Origin: Microbacterium azadirachtae
GTDB taxonomy: Bacteria; Actinomycetota; Actinomycetes; Actinomycetales; Microbacteriaceae
Direction of reading: 5' to 3'
Assembly (NCBI RefSeq): GCF_000956505.1
Contig: NZ_JYIX01000026.1
Location: 38,250 to 102,249, forward strand
Length of the DNA: 64,000 bases
Positions 1 through 7,533 of the stretch are shown in pieces (positions within the stretch are counted from its first letter, which is position 1; the number at the start of each line of letters is the position of its first letter). The position numbers and the translations under genes are program-made. The notes under the pieces are model-generated. The model made no database searches. It was not told the origin of the DNA and saw only the letters and a list, made by a program, of their open reading frames with translations.

Positions 1-1221
1 GTCGCGGATCCCCTGCATCTTGGCGCGCGGGTTGGCGGCGAGAGGCAGCTTGTAGGCGATGCCGTCGGCCACGCCGTCCTCGATGTCCTTCTCGGAGAAG
101 CCGATCGTCGCGATCTCCGGGGCGGTGAAGATGTTCGCCGTGATCTTGAGCTTCTCGAGCGGGATCACGATGTCGCCGAGGGCATGGAACACGGCCGTCC
201 GGCCCTGCATCGAGGCGACGGAGGCGAGCGGGAAGAAGTTCGTGCAGTCGCCGACCGCGTAGATGTTGGAGACCGAGGTCCGCGCGACCCTGTTGACGCG
301 GATGTGGCCCGACGCGGTCAGCTCGACGCCGACATCCTCGAGGCCGATCCCCGCCGTGTTCGGGATGGATCCGACCGCCATCAGGCAGTGGCTGCCCTCG
401 ACCGTGCGCCCATCCGAGAGCGTCACGGTGACGCCGTCCCCGGTGCGCTCGACCTTGTCGGCGCGCGACTTCGACAGCACCTGCATCCCGCCGCGCTTGA
501 AGACCTTCTCGAGCACGTGCGCCGCGTCCTGGTCCTCACCGGGGAGTACCTGGTCGCGGCTGGAGATCAGGGTGACCTTCGCGCCGAGGTTCATGTACGC
601 CGAGGCGAACTCGGCGCCGGTGACGCCGGAGCCGACCACGATGAGGTGCTCGGGCAGCGTCTTCATGTCGTACAGCTGCGTCCAGGTGAGGATCCGCTCG
701 CCGTCCGGCTTGGCAGAGTCCAGCTCGCGCGGGGACGCCCCCACGGCGACGATGAGGGTGTCGGCCTCGACGCGGTCGAACTCGGTGCCGTCCACGGAGG
801 TGGCGACGACGATCGCGTTCGGGCCGTCCAGGCGACCGTGACCGGAGAGGATCGTCACACCCGCGTCGAGCAGCGTGGTGCGCATGTCCTCGGACTGCTG
901 CCCGGCGAGCGCCATCAGGCGCTTGTTCACGGCGGCGAGGTTGATCGCGACCTGCGGCTTGAGCGGCTTGCCCTCCGCGCCCTTCGCATAGAACTGCACG
1001 CCGAGGTCGGTGGCCTCGCTGATCGCGACGGCCGCGTCCGCCGTGGCGATCAAGCTCTTGGAGGGCACCACATCGGTGAGCACGGCGGATCCGCCCACGC
1101 CGACCCGTTCGACGAGCGTCACCTCCGCCCCGAGCTGTGCTGCGGCGAGCGCCGCCTCGTAACCGCCGGGACCGCCACCGAGCACGGCGACACGCTGAGA
1201 GCGCTCGAACATCAAGGTCAT
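1..1221 (-). CDS. lpdA: NAD(P)H-quinone dehydrogenase, LpdA type (C-terminus cut by window edge)
   Basis: Flavoprotein of the pyridine nucleotide-disulfide oxidoreductase family; 407 codons are visible and the C-terminal dimerisation domain runs off the left edge. The N-terminus has the FAD-binding motif VLGGGPGGYEAA. A second dinucleotide motif, IVVGSGVTGAEFAS, lies mid-protein, and an FAD-site motif (YAVGDCTN) follows. At the place where lipoamide dehydrogenases carry the redox-active CxxxxC, this protein reads GGSAVLTDVVPSKSLIAT, with no cysteine. That resembles mycobacterial LpdA (Rv3303c), which reduces quinones rather than lipoamide. The start at 1221 is chosen over in-frame ATGs at 1230 and 1212 because GGAAG lies about 10 nt upstream. 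It is divergent from the PNP gene, as in M. tuberculosis. Function is inferred from family features. Confidence 0.88.
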   Translation of the reverse strand, partial: MTLMFERSQRVAVLGGGPGGYEAALAAAQLGAEVTLVERVGVGGSAVLTDVVPSKSLIATADAAVAISEATDLGVQFYAKGAEGKPLKPQVAINLAAVNKRLMALAGQQSEDMRTTLLDAGVTILSGHGRLDGPNAIVVATSVDGTEFDRVEADTLIVAVGASPRELDSAKPDGERILTWTQLYDMKTLPEHLIVVGSGVTGAEFASAYMNLGAKVTLISSRDQVLPGEDQDAAHVLEKVFKRGGMQVLSKSRADKVERTGDGVTVTLSDGRTVEGSHCLMAVGSIPNTAGIGLEDVGVELTASGHIRVNRVARTSVSNIYAVGDCTNFFPLASVASMQGRTAVFHALGDIVIPLEKLKITANIFTAPEIATIGFSEKDIEDGVADGIAYKLPLAANPRAKMQGIRD

Positions 1222-1392
1222 GGGATCCATTCTTCCGCATCCGCCGCGCGGCCGGGATCAGCCGGTCCGCGACCGGGAAAGCGTTCCCTCCCCGTTCGCC
1301 GCGCGTTCGGCCACCGCGGCGCCATCGTGAGCGCGGGCGAGTGCGACTCCCGCTCTTCCGCGCCCTCCTCGCCCGCTCAGGGTGCGGGGCCG

Positions 1393-1398
1393 TATCCT
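1393..1398 (+). promoter_or_regulatory. -10 box of leaderless deoD transcript
   Basis: TATCCT lies 7 nt before the ATG at 1406 and there is no Shine-Dalgarno sequence. Transcription should begin at or next to the start codon. This fixes the start at 1406 rather than the in-frame ATG at 1382. Confidence 0.6.
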
Positions 1399-1405
1399 CG
1401 ATCTC

Positions 1406-2236
1406 ATGGCTGACTGGAACCACCCCCTCGACGACCCGAGTGCCGACCCCTTCGCGATCGCTGCTGAGGCCGCCTCCGACATCCACCGGCTCACCGGCGT
1501 CGAGCGTCACGACATCGCCGTCACCCTCGGCTCCGGCTGGGGCAAGGCCGCGGAGCTCATCGGCGAGACCGTCGCGACCATCCCCGCCACCGAGGTCACC
1601 GGCTTCTCCAAGCCCGCGCTGGAGGGCCACGTCGGCACGCTCCGCAGCATCGTCACCCCTGGTGGGAAGAACGTGCTCGTGATCGGCGCGCGCACCCATT
1701 ACTACGAGGGCCACGGCGTCCGCCGCGTCGTGCACAGCGTGCGCACCGCCGCCGCCACGGGCGCTGCGACCATGGTGCTCACCAACGGCGCCGGCGGCAT
1801 CCGCGAGACCTGGAAGCCCGGGCAGCCGGTGCTGATCAGCGACCACCTCAACCTCACCGCGGATTCGCCGCTCGAGGGCGCGACCTTCATCGACCTCACC
1901 GACCTGTACAGCGCGCGGCTGCGCGATCTCGCCCGCACGATCGACCCGAGCCTCGACGAGGGCGTCTACACGCAGTTCCGCGGCCCGCACTACGAGACCC
2001 CGGCCGAAGTGCAGATGGCGAAGGCCATCGGCGGCCACATCGTCGGCATGTCCACCGCGCTCGAGGCGATCGCGGCGCGGCAGGCCGGCATGGAGATCCT
2101 CGGCTTCTCGCTCATCACGAACCTCGCCGCGGGGATCCAGAAGACCCCGCTCAGCCACGCCGAGGTGATCGAGGCCGGCCGGGAGGCGGAGCCCGTCATC
2201 TCGGATCTGCTCGCCCGTGTGATCGGGGCGCTGTGA
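1406..2236 (+). CDS. deoD: Purine-nucleoside phosphorylase (trimeric PNP/MTAP family)
   Basis: Cytosolic enzyme (276 aa) that splits purine nucleosides with phosphate to base plus (deoxy)ribose-1-phosphate. Visible family features are the phosphate loop VTLGSGWGKAAE near residue 45, the HYYEGHG segment with the catalytic histidine, FRGPHYETPAEVQ, GMSTALEA, and the purine-binding SLITNLAAG near residue 240. Length fits the trimeric family (about 270-290 aa). The start is set by a leaderless promoter box 7 nt upstream. The stop overlaps the GTG of the hexomutase gene by 4 nt, so the two are translationally coupled; together they could pass pentose phosphate from nucleosides into central metabolism. 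The pair matches Rv3307-Rv3308. The symbol follows mycobacterial usage although the protein is not of the hexameric E. coli DeoD class. Confidence 0.95.
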   Translation: MADWNHPLDDPSADPFAIAAEAASDIHRLTGVERHDIAVTLGSGWGKAAELIGETVATIPATEVTGFSKPALEGHVGTLRSIVTPGGKNVLVIGARTHYYEGHGVRRVVHSVRTAAATGAATMVLTNGAGGIRETWKPGQPVLISDHLNLTADSPLEGATFIDLTDLYSARLRDLARTIDPSLDEGVYTQFRGPHYETPAEVQMAKAIGGHIVGMSTALEAIAARQAGMEILGFSLITNLAAGIQKTPLSHAEVIEAGREAEPVISDLLARVIGAL

Positions 2237-3924
2237 GCGCGCAGGAGGCGACGCTGCTCACGCAGGCACGCGCCTGGCTGCGTCAGGATCCCGACCCGGA
2301 GACCCGGGACGAGCTCGCCGGTCTCATCACGAGCGCCGGATCCGGTGACGAGGCTGCCGCCGCCGACCTCGCCGACCGCTTCTCCACGCGCCTCGCCTTC
2401 GGCACCGCCGGGCTGCGCGGCGAGCTCGCCGCCGGCTCGAACCGGATGAACCGGGTGCTCGTGGCGCAGGCCGCCGCGGGCTTCGCCGCGTACCTGTCCG
2501 AGAAGGCGTCGGCAGGAACGCCGACCGTCGTGATCGGGTACGACGGGCGCAAGAACTCCCGCGTGTTCGCGAAGGACTCGGCCGAGATCTTCGCCGGCGC
2601 GGGACTGCGGGCGATCCTGCTGCCGCGGCTGCTGCCGACCCCGGTGCTCGCATTCGCCGTGCGGCACCTCGGCGCGGACGCCGGTGTGATGGTGACCGCG
2701 AGCCACAACCCGCCGAACGACAACGGCTACAAGGTGTACCTCGGCGGCGCGGACCAGGGCTCGCAGATCGTCGCGCCCGCCGACGCCGAGATCGCGGCGC
2801 ACATCCAGCAGGTCGCCGATCGCGGGGACGCACGGGCGATCCCGCGCTCCGAGGCCTACGAGACCGCCGGCGAGGACATCGTCGAGGCGTACGTCGCCGC
2901 GACCGCCGCCGTGGCGCCGGCCCCGGTCGGCACCGCGGGGCTGCGCTGGGTCTACACCGCCCTGCACGGGGTGGGCTGGGAGACGTTCTCCCGCATCATC
3001 GGCGACGCCGGCTACCCCGCGCCGTGGACCGTGACCGAGCAGCGCGACCCCGATCCCACCTTCCGCACGGTCTCCTTCCCCAATCCGGAGGAGCCTGGCG
3101 CCATGGACCTCGCGTTCGCGAAGGCGCGCACGCTGGGCGCCGAGCTCGTGATCGCGAACGACCCCGATGCGGACCGGCTCGCGGTCGGCGTCCCCGACGA
3201 GACCGCAGAGGGGGGCTGGCGCCGGCTCACCGGCAACGAGGTCGGCCTGCTGCTCGGCTGGCGCGCCGCGCGCGCGGCCACGGCGGACGGTCCCGCCGCG
3301 CCGGGAACCTCGCTGGCGTGCTCGCTCGTGTCCTCCCCCGCACTCGGCGCGGTCGCCGCGCGGTACGGGCTGGACTTCCACGAGACCCTCACCGGCTTCA
3401 AGTGGATCTCCCGTGCTCCCGGCATCGCATTCGGCTACGAGGAGGCCCTGGGCTATCTGGTGAACCCGGAGACGGTGCGCGACAAGGACGGCATCTCCGC
3501 CGCGGTCGCCCTGCTCGGGCTCGCCGCCGAGGCGCGCGGACGCGATGCGACGCTCGTGGACCTGCTCGAGGAGGTCGCCGCCGAGGTGGGTCACTTCGCG
3601 AGCGGCCAGGTGTCGATCCGCGTCGACGACGTCGCCGTGATCGGCCGGATCATGGCCGCGCTGCGGCAGGATCCCCCCGCCGGCTTCGGCGAAACCGCGA
3701 TCACGTCTGTCGAGGATCTGCTCACGGCCGCCGAGGGCGCGCCCGCCGGCGACGTGCTGCGCTACCGTCTCGCCGACGGCTCCCGGGTGATCGTGCGCCC
3801 GAGCGGCACCGAGCCCAAGCTCAAGGTGTACCTCGACGCGCGCGCGGACTCGGGCGAGGCGGCCCACGCCGCCGTGGCCGCGCTGGACGCCGCGATCCGC
3901 GAGCTGCTCGCCCGCCTCGGCTGA
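2233..3924 (+). CDS. pmmB: Phospho-sugar mutase (phosphomannomutase/phosphoglucomutase)
   Basis: Alpha-D-phosphohexomutase of 563 aa, the usual size of the long PgcA/PmmB group. The order of motifs is FGTAGLRGEL (sugar-phosphate entry), the phosphoserine loop TASHNPPNDNGYK near residue 155, the metal loop DPDADR near residue 315, the sugar-binding GYEEALGY, and the C-terminal phosphate-binding RPSGTEPKLKVYL. It interconverts hexose-1- and 6-phosphates, with possible action on pentose phosphates from the upstream PNP. The start is GTG at 2233 inside the PNP stop. A GDP-mannose pyrophosphorylase gene lies 16 kb away and could use mannose-1-phosphate from this enzyme. Exact substrate preference cannot be read from sequence. 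Confidence 0.93.
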   Translation: MSAQEATLLTQARAWLRQDPDPETRDELAGLITSAGSGDEAAAADLADRFSTRLAFGTAGLRGELAAGSNRMNRVLVAQAAAGFAAYLSEKASAGTPTVVIGYDGRKNSRVFAKDSAEIFAGAGLRAILLPRLLPTPVLAFAVRHLGADAGVMVTASHNPPNDNGYKVYLGGADQGSQIVAPADAEIAAHIQQVADRGDARAIPRSEAYETAGEDIVEAYVAATAAVAPAPVGTAGLRWVYTALHGVGWETFSRIIGDAGYPAPWTVTEQRDPDPTFRTVSFPNPEEPGAMDLAFAKARTLGAELVIANDPDADRLAVGVPDETAEGGWRRLTGNEVGLLLGWRAARAATADGPAAPGTSLACSLVSSPALGAVAARYGLDFHETLTGFKWISRAPGIAFGYEEALGYLVNPETVRDKDGISAAVALLGLAAEARGRDATLVDLLEEVAAEVGHFASGQVSIRVDDVAVIGRIMAALRQDPPAGFGETAITSVEDLLTAAEGAPAGDVLRYRLADGSRVIVRPSGTEPKLKVYLDARADSGEAAHAAVAALDAAIRELLARLG

Positions 3925-3960
3925 GCCGGGCCGCCCGACCTCAGGCCGCCGGGTCCCCCG

Positions 3961-4048
3961 ATTTGGGGCGCGCTTCGACGTTTTGGGGCGCGTCCCACCG
4001 TGTTTTCCGGGCCAGACGCGCCCCGAACCGGAGAATCGCGCCCCAAAC
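3961..4048. repeat. 88-bp four-half-site array, copy R1
   Basis: Two TTTGGGGCG-type half-sites point right (3961-3970, 3981-3990) and two complementary CGCCCC-type half-sites point left (4019-4028, 4039-4048). The centre-to-centre spacings are 20, 38 and 20 bp. The inner arms extend to GGGGCGCGTC/GACGCGCCCC and could form a stem. It lies in the convergent gap after the hexomutase gene. No protein product or T-tract is seen. Confidence 0.85.
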
Positions 4049-4130
4049 CGGTCGCCCTTGCCTCGGCTCGGGCGGACCTGGTCCCGGATCCGGCGGCACG
4101 TCGCGAGCGTTCCTCCACGGCCCTGACTCC

Positions 4131-4218
4131 GTTTGGGGCGTGTATCCCCGTTTTGGGGCGCGTTGCACACCGAAATCGGGGCACGGTGCGCCCCAAAACG
4201 GAGCCGCACGCCCCAAAA
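4131..4218. repeat. 88-bp four-half-site array, copy R2
   Basis: Half-sites at 4131-4140, 4151-4160, 4189-4198 and 4209-4218 repeat the 20-38-20 spacing of copy R1, 170 bp away. The inner arms are perfect TTTTGGGGCGC and GCGCCCCAAAA. An extra degenerate CGCCCCACA follows near 4227. The 83 bp between R1 and R2 show nothing recognisable. Confidence 0.85.
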
Positions 4219-4258
4219 CGATCCGACTCGCCCCACACCGGCCGACCACGCCCCTGGT

Positions 4259-5215
4259 TCAGGCGGGCCGGATGCCGAACGCAGCGAGACGCCGTCCCAG
4301 CACGGGGGCTGTCTCGAGGTGCCTCCAGCCCCACCGCGCGAGCCTGCGCTGCGTGGCGCCTCGGATCCAGTCCTCGCGCTGCTTCTCCTCGTCGAGTACG
4401 TCTGCGCCGCTTCGCCCCGCGAGCATCCCCGCATCGGCGTACTTGACCGCGCCGTCGAATTCCCCGAAGGCCAGCGCCGCGGGATCATCGAGCGCGAAGT
4501 CCACGAAGTACGAACCGTGGGGCCCTGGCACTTCGACCTGAAGCCGGATGCTCCGGAATCCGAGCTCGACGAGTCGGATCCGGCTGATGCTCTCTCCGGG
4601 AAGCTGCGCCCTGCCGTCGGCGAACGCCAGCACCCGGTCCGCACGGTGCCGCCCGTGCGCGAATCGGTGCGCGATGCCGTGGACGGCGTCGAGGAACGCT
4701 CCCGCCTCATCCTCGTCGTAGGATCCAGGCCCCGGCACGCAGCGCGCTCGCAGCGCCGCGTCCGCCACCACCACGGCGCTCTCGAAGCCCGCCGTGCGAA
4801 CCACGTCCGCGACCGTGCGTTCGAGCGTCGTGCAACGCAGTCCGCGGATCTCGACGATCTCCTCCTCGGGCACGAATCCGCGATGCCGGATCGTCCCGAC
4901 CGCGGATCCGGGACGCGCGTGCGACACCGTGAGATGCACGCGCGTGCGATCGGGGCGGAACAGCGGAAGCCCGTGCAGCGCGGCGGCGGTCTCGTGCGAG
5001 AACACGGCGTCGTCCGCGATCAGCCCGAGCGCATGCGCACGGGCGATGACCCGCCCTTCGGTCGACGCAGCGGCCCAGTCTTGCCGATGCGCGTAGACGC
5101 CGGGCCGGATCCGCTCCAGATCCCGGCCGTCGTCCGCCACACGGTCGCCCGTCTTCGTGCGGCGGATGCGTCCGAGCTCTGCGACGTGATGCACCGCGGG
5201 GATGAGGAGGGTCAT
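4259..5215 (-). CDS. AbiEi-antitoxin-like / nuclease-like protein with PD-(D/E)xK-type C-terminus
   Basis: Protein of 318 aa resembling a family common in actinobacteria. The N-terminal half is annotated in relatives as a type IV toxin-antitoxin AbiEi-like domain; visible here are the winged-helix-like stretch LRRIRPGVYA-type (RIRPGVYAHRQDW), SHETAAALHGLP and the hinge TTLERTVADV. The C-terminal third has YFVDFALDD, then FGEFDGAVKYAD and EEKQRED, the D..E.D..K layout seen in DUF559/Vsr-like nucleases. The start at 5215 lies 6 nt after CAGGAT, a variant of the leaderless box used elsewhere here. No AbiEii nucleotidyltransferase partner is adjacent. The gene is bracketed by 88-bp arrays, two behind its 3' end and one ahead of its 5' end. 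Function is unknown; defence or a mobile cassette is possible. Confidence 0.7.
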   Translation of the reverse strand: MTLLIPAVHHVAELGRIRRTKTGDRVADDGRDLERIRPGVYAHRQDWAAASTEGRVIARAHALGLIADDAVFSHETAAALHGLPLFRPDRTRVHLTVSHARPGSAVGTIRHRGFVPEEEIVEIRGLRCTTLERTVADVVRTAGFESAVVVADAALRARCVPGPGSYDEDEAGAFLDAVHGIAHRFAHGRHRADRVLAFADGRAQLPGESISRIRLVELGFRSIRLQVEVPGPHGSYFVDFALDDPAALAFGEFDGAVKYADAGMLAGRSGADVLDEEKQREDWIRGATQRRLARWGWRHLETAPVLGRRLAAFGIRPA

Positions 5216-5325
5216 CGCCCCATCCTGAGGCGCGGGTCCGCGTCTCCCCCGGGCGCGTGCGGAATGCGTGGAGAACTCGCCCACGACGCGATCTGTGCAG
5301 GGCTTCGCCGGGGTGGGCGTCCCCG

Positions 5326-5413
5326 TTTCGGGGCGCAGCCTCACGTTTTGGGGCGCGTTCGGCACGGATTTCCTGGCGTGGCGCGCCCCAAAACGTCAGA
5401 GCGCGCCCCAAAA
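5326..5413. repeat. 88-bp four-half-site array, copy R3
   Basis: Half-sites at 5326-5335 (one extra C variant), 5346-5355, 5384-5393 and 5404-5413 have the same 20-38-20 geometry as the other copies. This copy sits between two divergently transcribed starts (5215 minus, 5482 plus), so it cannot be serving only as a 3' terminator. Confidence 0.85.
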
Positions 5414-5469
5414 CCTCGGTGGGGAACCCCGAACCGGCGGCCGTGGCGGGAAGGGCTCCACGGCCCCGA

Positions 5470-5475
5470 TACGCT
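5470..5475 (+). promoter_or_regulatory. -10 box of leaderless GNAT transcript
   Basis: TACGCT ends 6 nt before the ATG at 5482. There is no ribosome binding site. It selects 5482 over the upstream in-frame ATG at 5257, which would translate through repeat R3. Confidence 0.6.
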
Positions 5476-5481
5476 CGGACC

Positions 5482-6069
5482 ATGGATTTCGCGGCACCCG
5501 TCACCCTCGAGAACGACTTCGTGCGGCTGGAGCCGCTCGCCCTCGCCCACGCCGAAGACCTCGCCCTCGCGACCGCCGGGCTCGAGGACCGCTGGTACAC
5601 GTCGGTGCCGTCCGCCGAGGGGGTGCCCGCGGAGATCGCGCGACGCCGTGCGCTGCATGATGCGGGCGCCATGAACCCGTTCGCGATCGTGCGACTCGAC
5701 ACCGGCCGCGCGGTCGGGATGACGACGTTCTGCGACATCGACCAGGCCAACCGCACCGTCGAGATCGGCTACACCTGGCTGTCGCCCGAGGTACACGGCA
5801 CGGCCGTGAACCCGTCCGCCAAGCGCCTGCTGCTGGGACACGCCTTCGAACAGTGCGACGCGATCAGGGTGCAGTTCTGCACGCATTTCCACAACCGGCA
5901 GTCCCGCACCGCGATCGAGCGGCTCGGGGCGAAGCTGGACGGGATCCTGCGCAACGACCGCATCGGACCCGACGGCGCCTTCCGCGACACCGTGGTGTAC
6001 TCGATCCTCCCCCACGAGTGGCCCGCGGTCCGCAACGGCCTCGACGCCAGGCTCGACAAGCGCCGCTGA
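5482..6069 (+). CDS. GNAT family N-acetyltransferase
   Basis: Protein of 195 aa with the RimJ/RimL-like GNAT layout. It opens with a beta strand VTLENDFVRLEPLALAHAED, has the acceptor-side strand GRAVGMTTFCDID and VEIGYTWLSPEVHGTAVN near residue 100, and a late helix (RTAIERLGAKLDG) typical of these enzymes. Acetyl-CoA-dependent acylation of an amine or protein N-terminus is expected, with unknown substrate. It is monocistronic and leaderless. The next gene starts 108 nt downstream after its own promoter-like TAGGAT at 6123. Confidence 0.85.
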   Translation: MDFAAPVTLENDFVRLEPLALAHAEDLALATAGLEDRWYTSVPSAEGVPAEIARRRALHDAGAMNPFAIVRLDTGRAVGMTTFCDIDQANRTVEIGYTWLSPEVHGTAVNPSAKRLLLGHAFEQCDAIRVQFCTHFHNRQSRTAIERLGAKLDGILRNDRIGPDGAFRDTVVYSILPHEWPAVRNGLDARLDKRR

Positions 6070-6177
6070 ACTCGGCCTGCCCCGTCCGCGAAGCCGCACT
6101 CGCCTGCGCTCTCAGCGGAAGGATAGGATCGGGGCACTGCGCGCGGAGACCCCGAGCCGCGCCCGGATGAGGAGAGC

Positions 6178-7533
6178 ATGACGACGAAGTCATATGCCGT
6201 GATCGGCGCCGGCCCCTCCGGACTCGCTGTCATGCGCGCACTGCGGAAGGCGGGGATCGAGGCCACCGGTTACGAGGCCTCGCACGACGTCGGCGGACTG
6301 TGGGACATCACGAATCCGCGCAGCACGATGTACTCCTCCGCGCACCTGATCTCCTCGCGCACCACGACCGAGTTCACCGAGTTCCCGATGGACAGCGACG
6401 TCGACTACCCGGGTCACCGCGTGCTCAAGCGCTACTTCGACGACTACGCGGACGAGTTCGGGCTGCGCGAGCGCTTCCGATTCGGCACCAGGGTGGATCG
6501 TCTGGAGCGCGACGGCGAGCACGACGACAGCGGGTGGATCCTGCGTGCCACGGCGAACGGCGAAGACGGCGCGGACGCAACCATCACCGAGCGTCACGAC
6601 GGCGTGATCCTCGCCAACGGCACGCTCGCCGAGCCGAACGTCCCGGCGTTCCCCGGAGAGTTCGCCGGCGAGATCATGCACACCAGCGCGTACAAGGATC
6701 CCGCGCAGCTCGCGGGCCGGCGCGTGCTCATCATCGGCGCCGGCAACTCCGGCTGCGACATCGCGGTGGACGCCGTGCACCACGCCGCGAGCGTGGACAT
6801 GAGCGTGCGCCGCGGCTACTACTTCGTGCCGCGCTACCTTTTCGGCCGGCCGAGCGACACCCTCAACCAGGGCAGGCCGCTGCCCGCGCGGATCAAACAG
6901 GCGATCGACTCGCGCGTGCTGCGCGCGTTCACCGGCGACCCGGTGCGCTTCGGCTTCCCCAAGCCCGACTACCGCATCTACGAGTCGCACCCGATCGTGA
7001 ACACCCTCGTACTGAACCACCTCGGTCAGGGCGATCTGCGGATCCGGGCCGACGTCGAGCGCTTCGACGGCTCCACGGTGCGCTTCCGCGACGGCACCTC
7101 GGGCGACTACGACCTCATCCTGCTCGCGACCGGCTACGCCCTGGACTACCCCTTCGTCGACCGGGAGCACCTGAACTGGACGGGCGCCTCACCGCGGCTG
7201 TTCCTTAACGTCTTCCCGCCGTCGTTCAACGGCCTGTACATGATGGGGATGATCGAGGCGAGCGGGATCGGCTGGCAGGGCCGCTACGAGCAGGCGGAGC
7301 TGATCGCCGCCTACCTCGCCGCCGAGAACGCGGATCCGGCCCGCGCCGCGCTCTTCCGCGACAGGGTGACGACGCGGTCATGGCCCGACCTCACCGGCGG
7401 GTACCGCTACCTGGGCCTCGCGCGCATGTCGTACTACGTCAACAAGGACGCCTACCGGCGCGCGGTGCGCACCGAGAAGGCGGCCCTCTCCGAGCGCACG
7501 GCACCGGCCGGAGCGGGGCGCGGGGGCGCATGA
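6178..7533 (+). CDS. Flavin-containing monooxygenase (FMO/BVMO-like)
   Basis: Protein of 451 aa. The FAD motif VIGAGPSGLAVMRAL is at the N-terminus, followed by GLWD and a segment similar to the FMO identifier (residues 140-165). The NADP-binding motif VLIIGAGNSGCDIA lies near residue 180, and the late FMO/BVMO motif LATGYALDYPF near residue 315. It uses NADPH and O2 to oxygenate a soft nucleophile or a ketone; the substrate is unknown. The ribosome binding site GGATGAGGAG precedes the ATG, and a TAGGAT box at 6123-6128 suggests a leader of about 45 nt. It is first in a three-gene coupled operon with a BASS carrier and an epimerase-like protein, suggesting uptake and oxidation of one compound class. 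Confidence 0.9.
   Translation: MTTKSYAVIGAGPSGLAVMRALRKAGIEATGYEASHDVGGLWDITNPRSTMYSSAHLISSRTTTEFTEFPMDSDVDYPGHRVLKRYFDDYADEFGLRERFRFGTRVDRLERDGEHDDSGWILRATANGEDGADATITERHDGVILANGTLAEPNVPAFPGEFAGEIMHTSAYKDPAQLAGRRVLIIGAGNSGCDIAVDAVHHAASVDMSVRRGYYFVPRYLFGRPSDTLNQGRPLPARIKQAIDSRVLRAFTGDPVRFGFPKPDYRIYESHPIVNTLVLNHLGQGDLRIRADVERFDGSTVRFRDGTSGDYDLILLATGYALDYPFVDREHLNWTGASPRLFLNVFPPSFNGLYMMGMIEASGIGWQGRYEQAELIAAYLAAENADPARAALFRDRVTTRSWPDLTGGYRYLGLARMSYYVNKDAYRRAVRTEKAALSERTAPAGAGRGGA

Noticed and set aside
3961..4218. Reading the R1/R2 arrays as ordinary Rho-independent terminators of pmmB
   Set aside because: They have no T-tract, carry four rather than two arms, and the same element occurs between divergent starts (R3).
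1990..4710. A 906-codon minus-strand frame crossing deoD, pmmB and the array region
   Set aside because: It reads through the 88-bp repeats and opposite two clear enzymes. The product has low-complexity basic composition and no recognisable motif.
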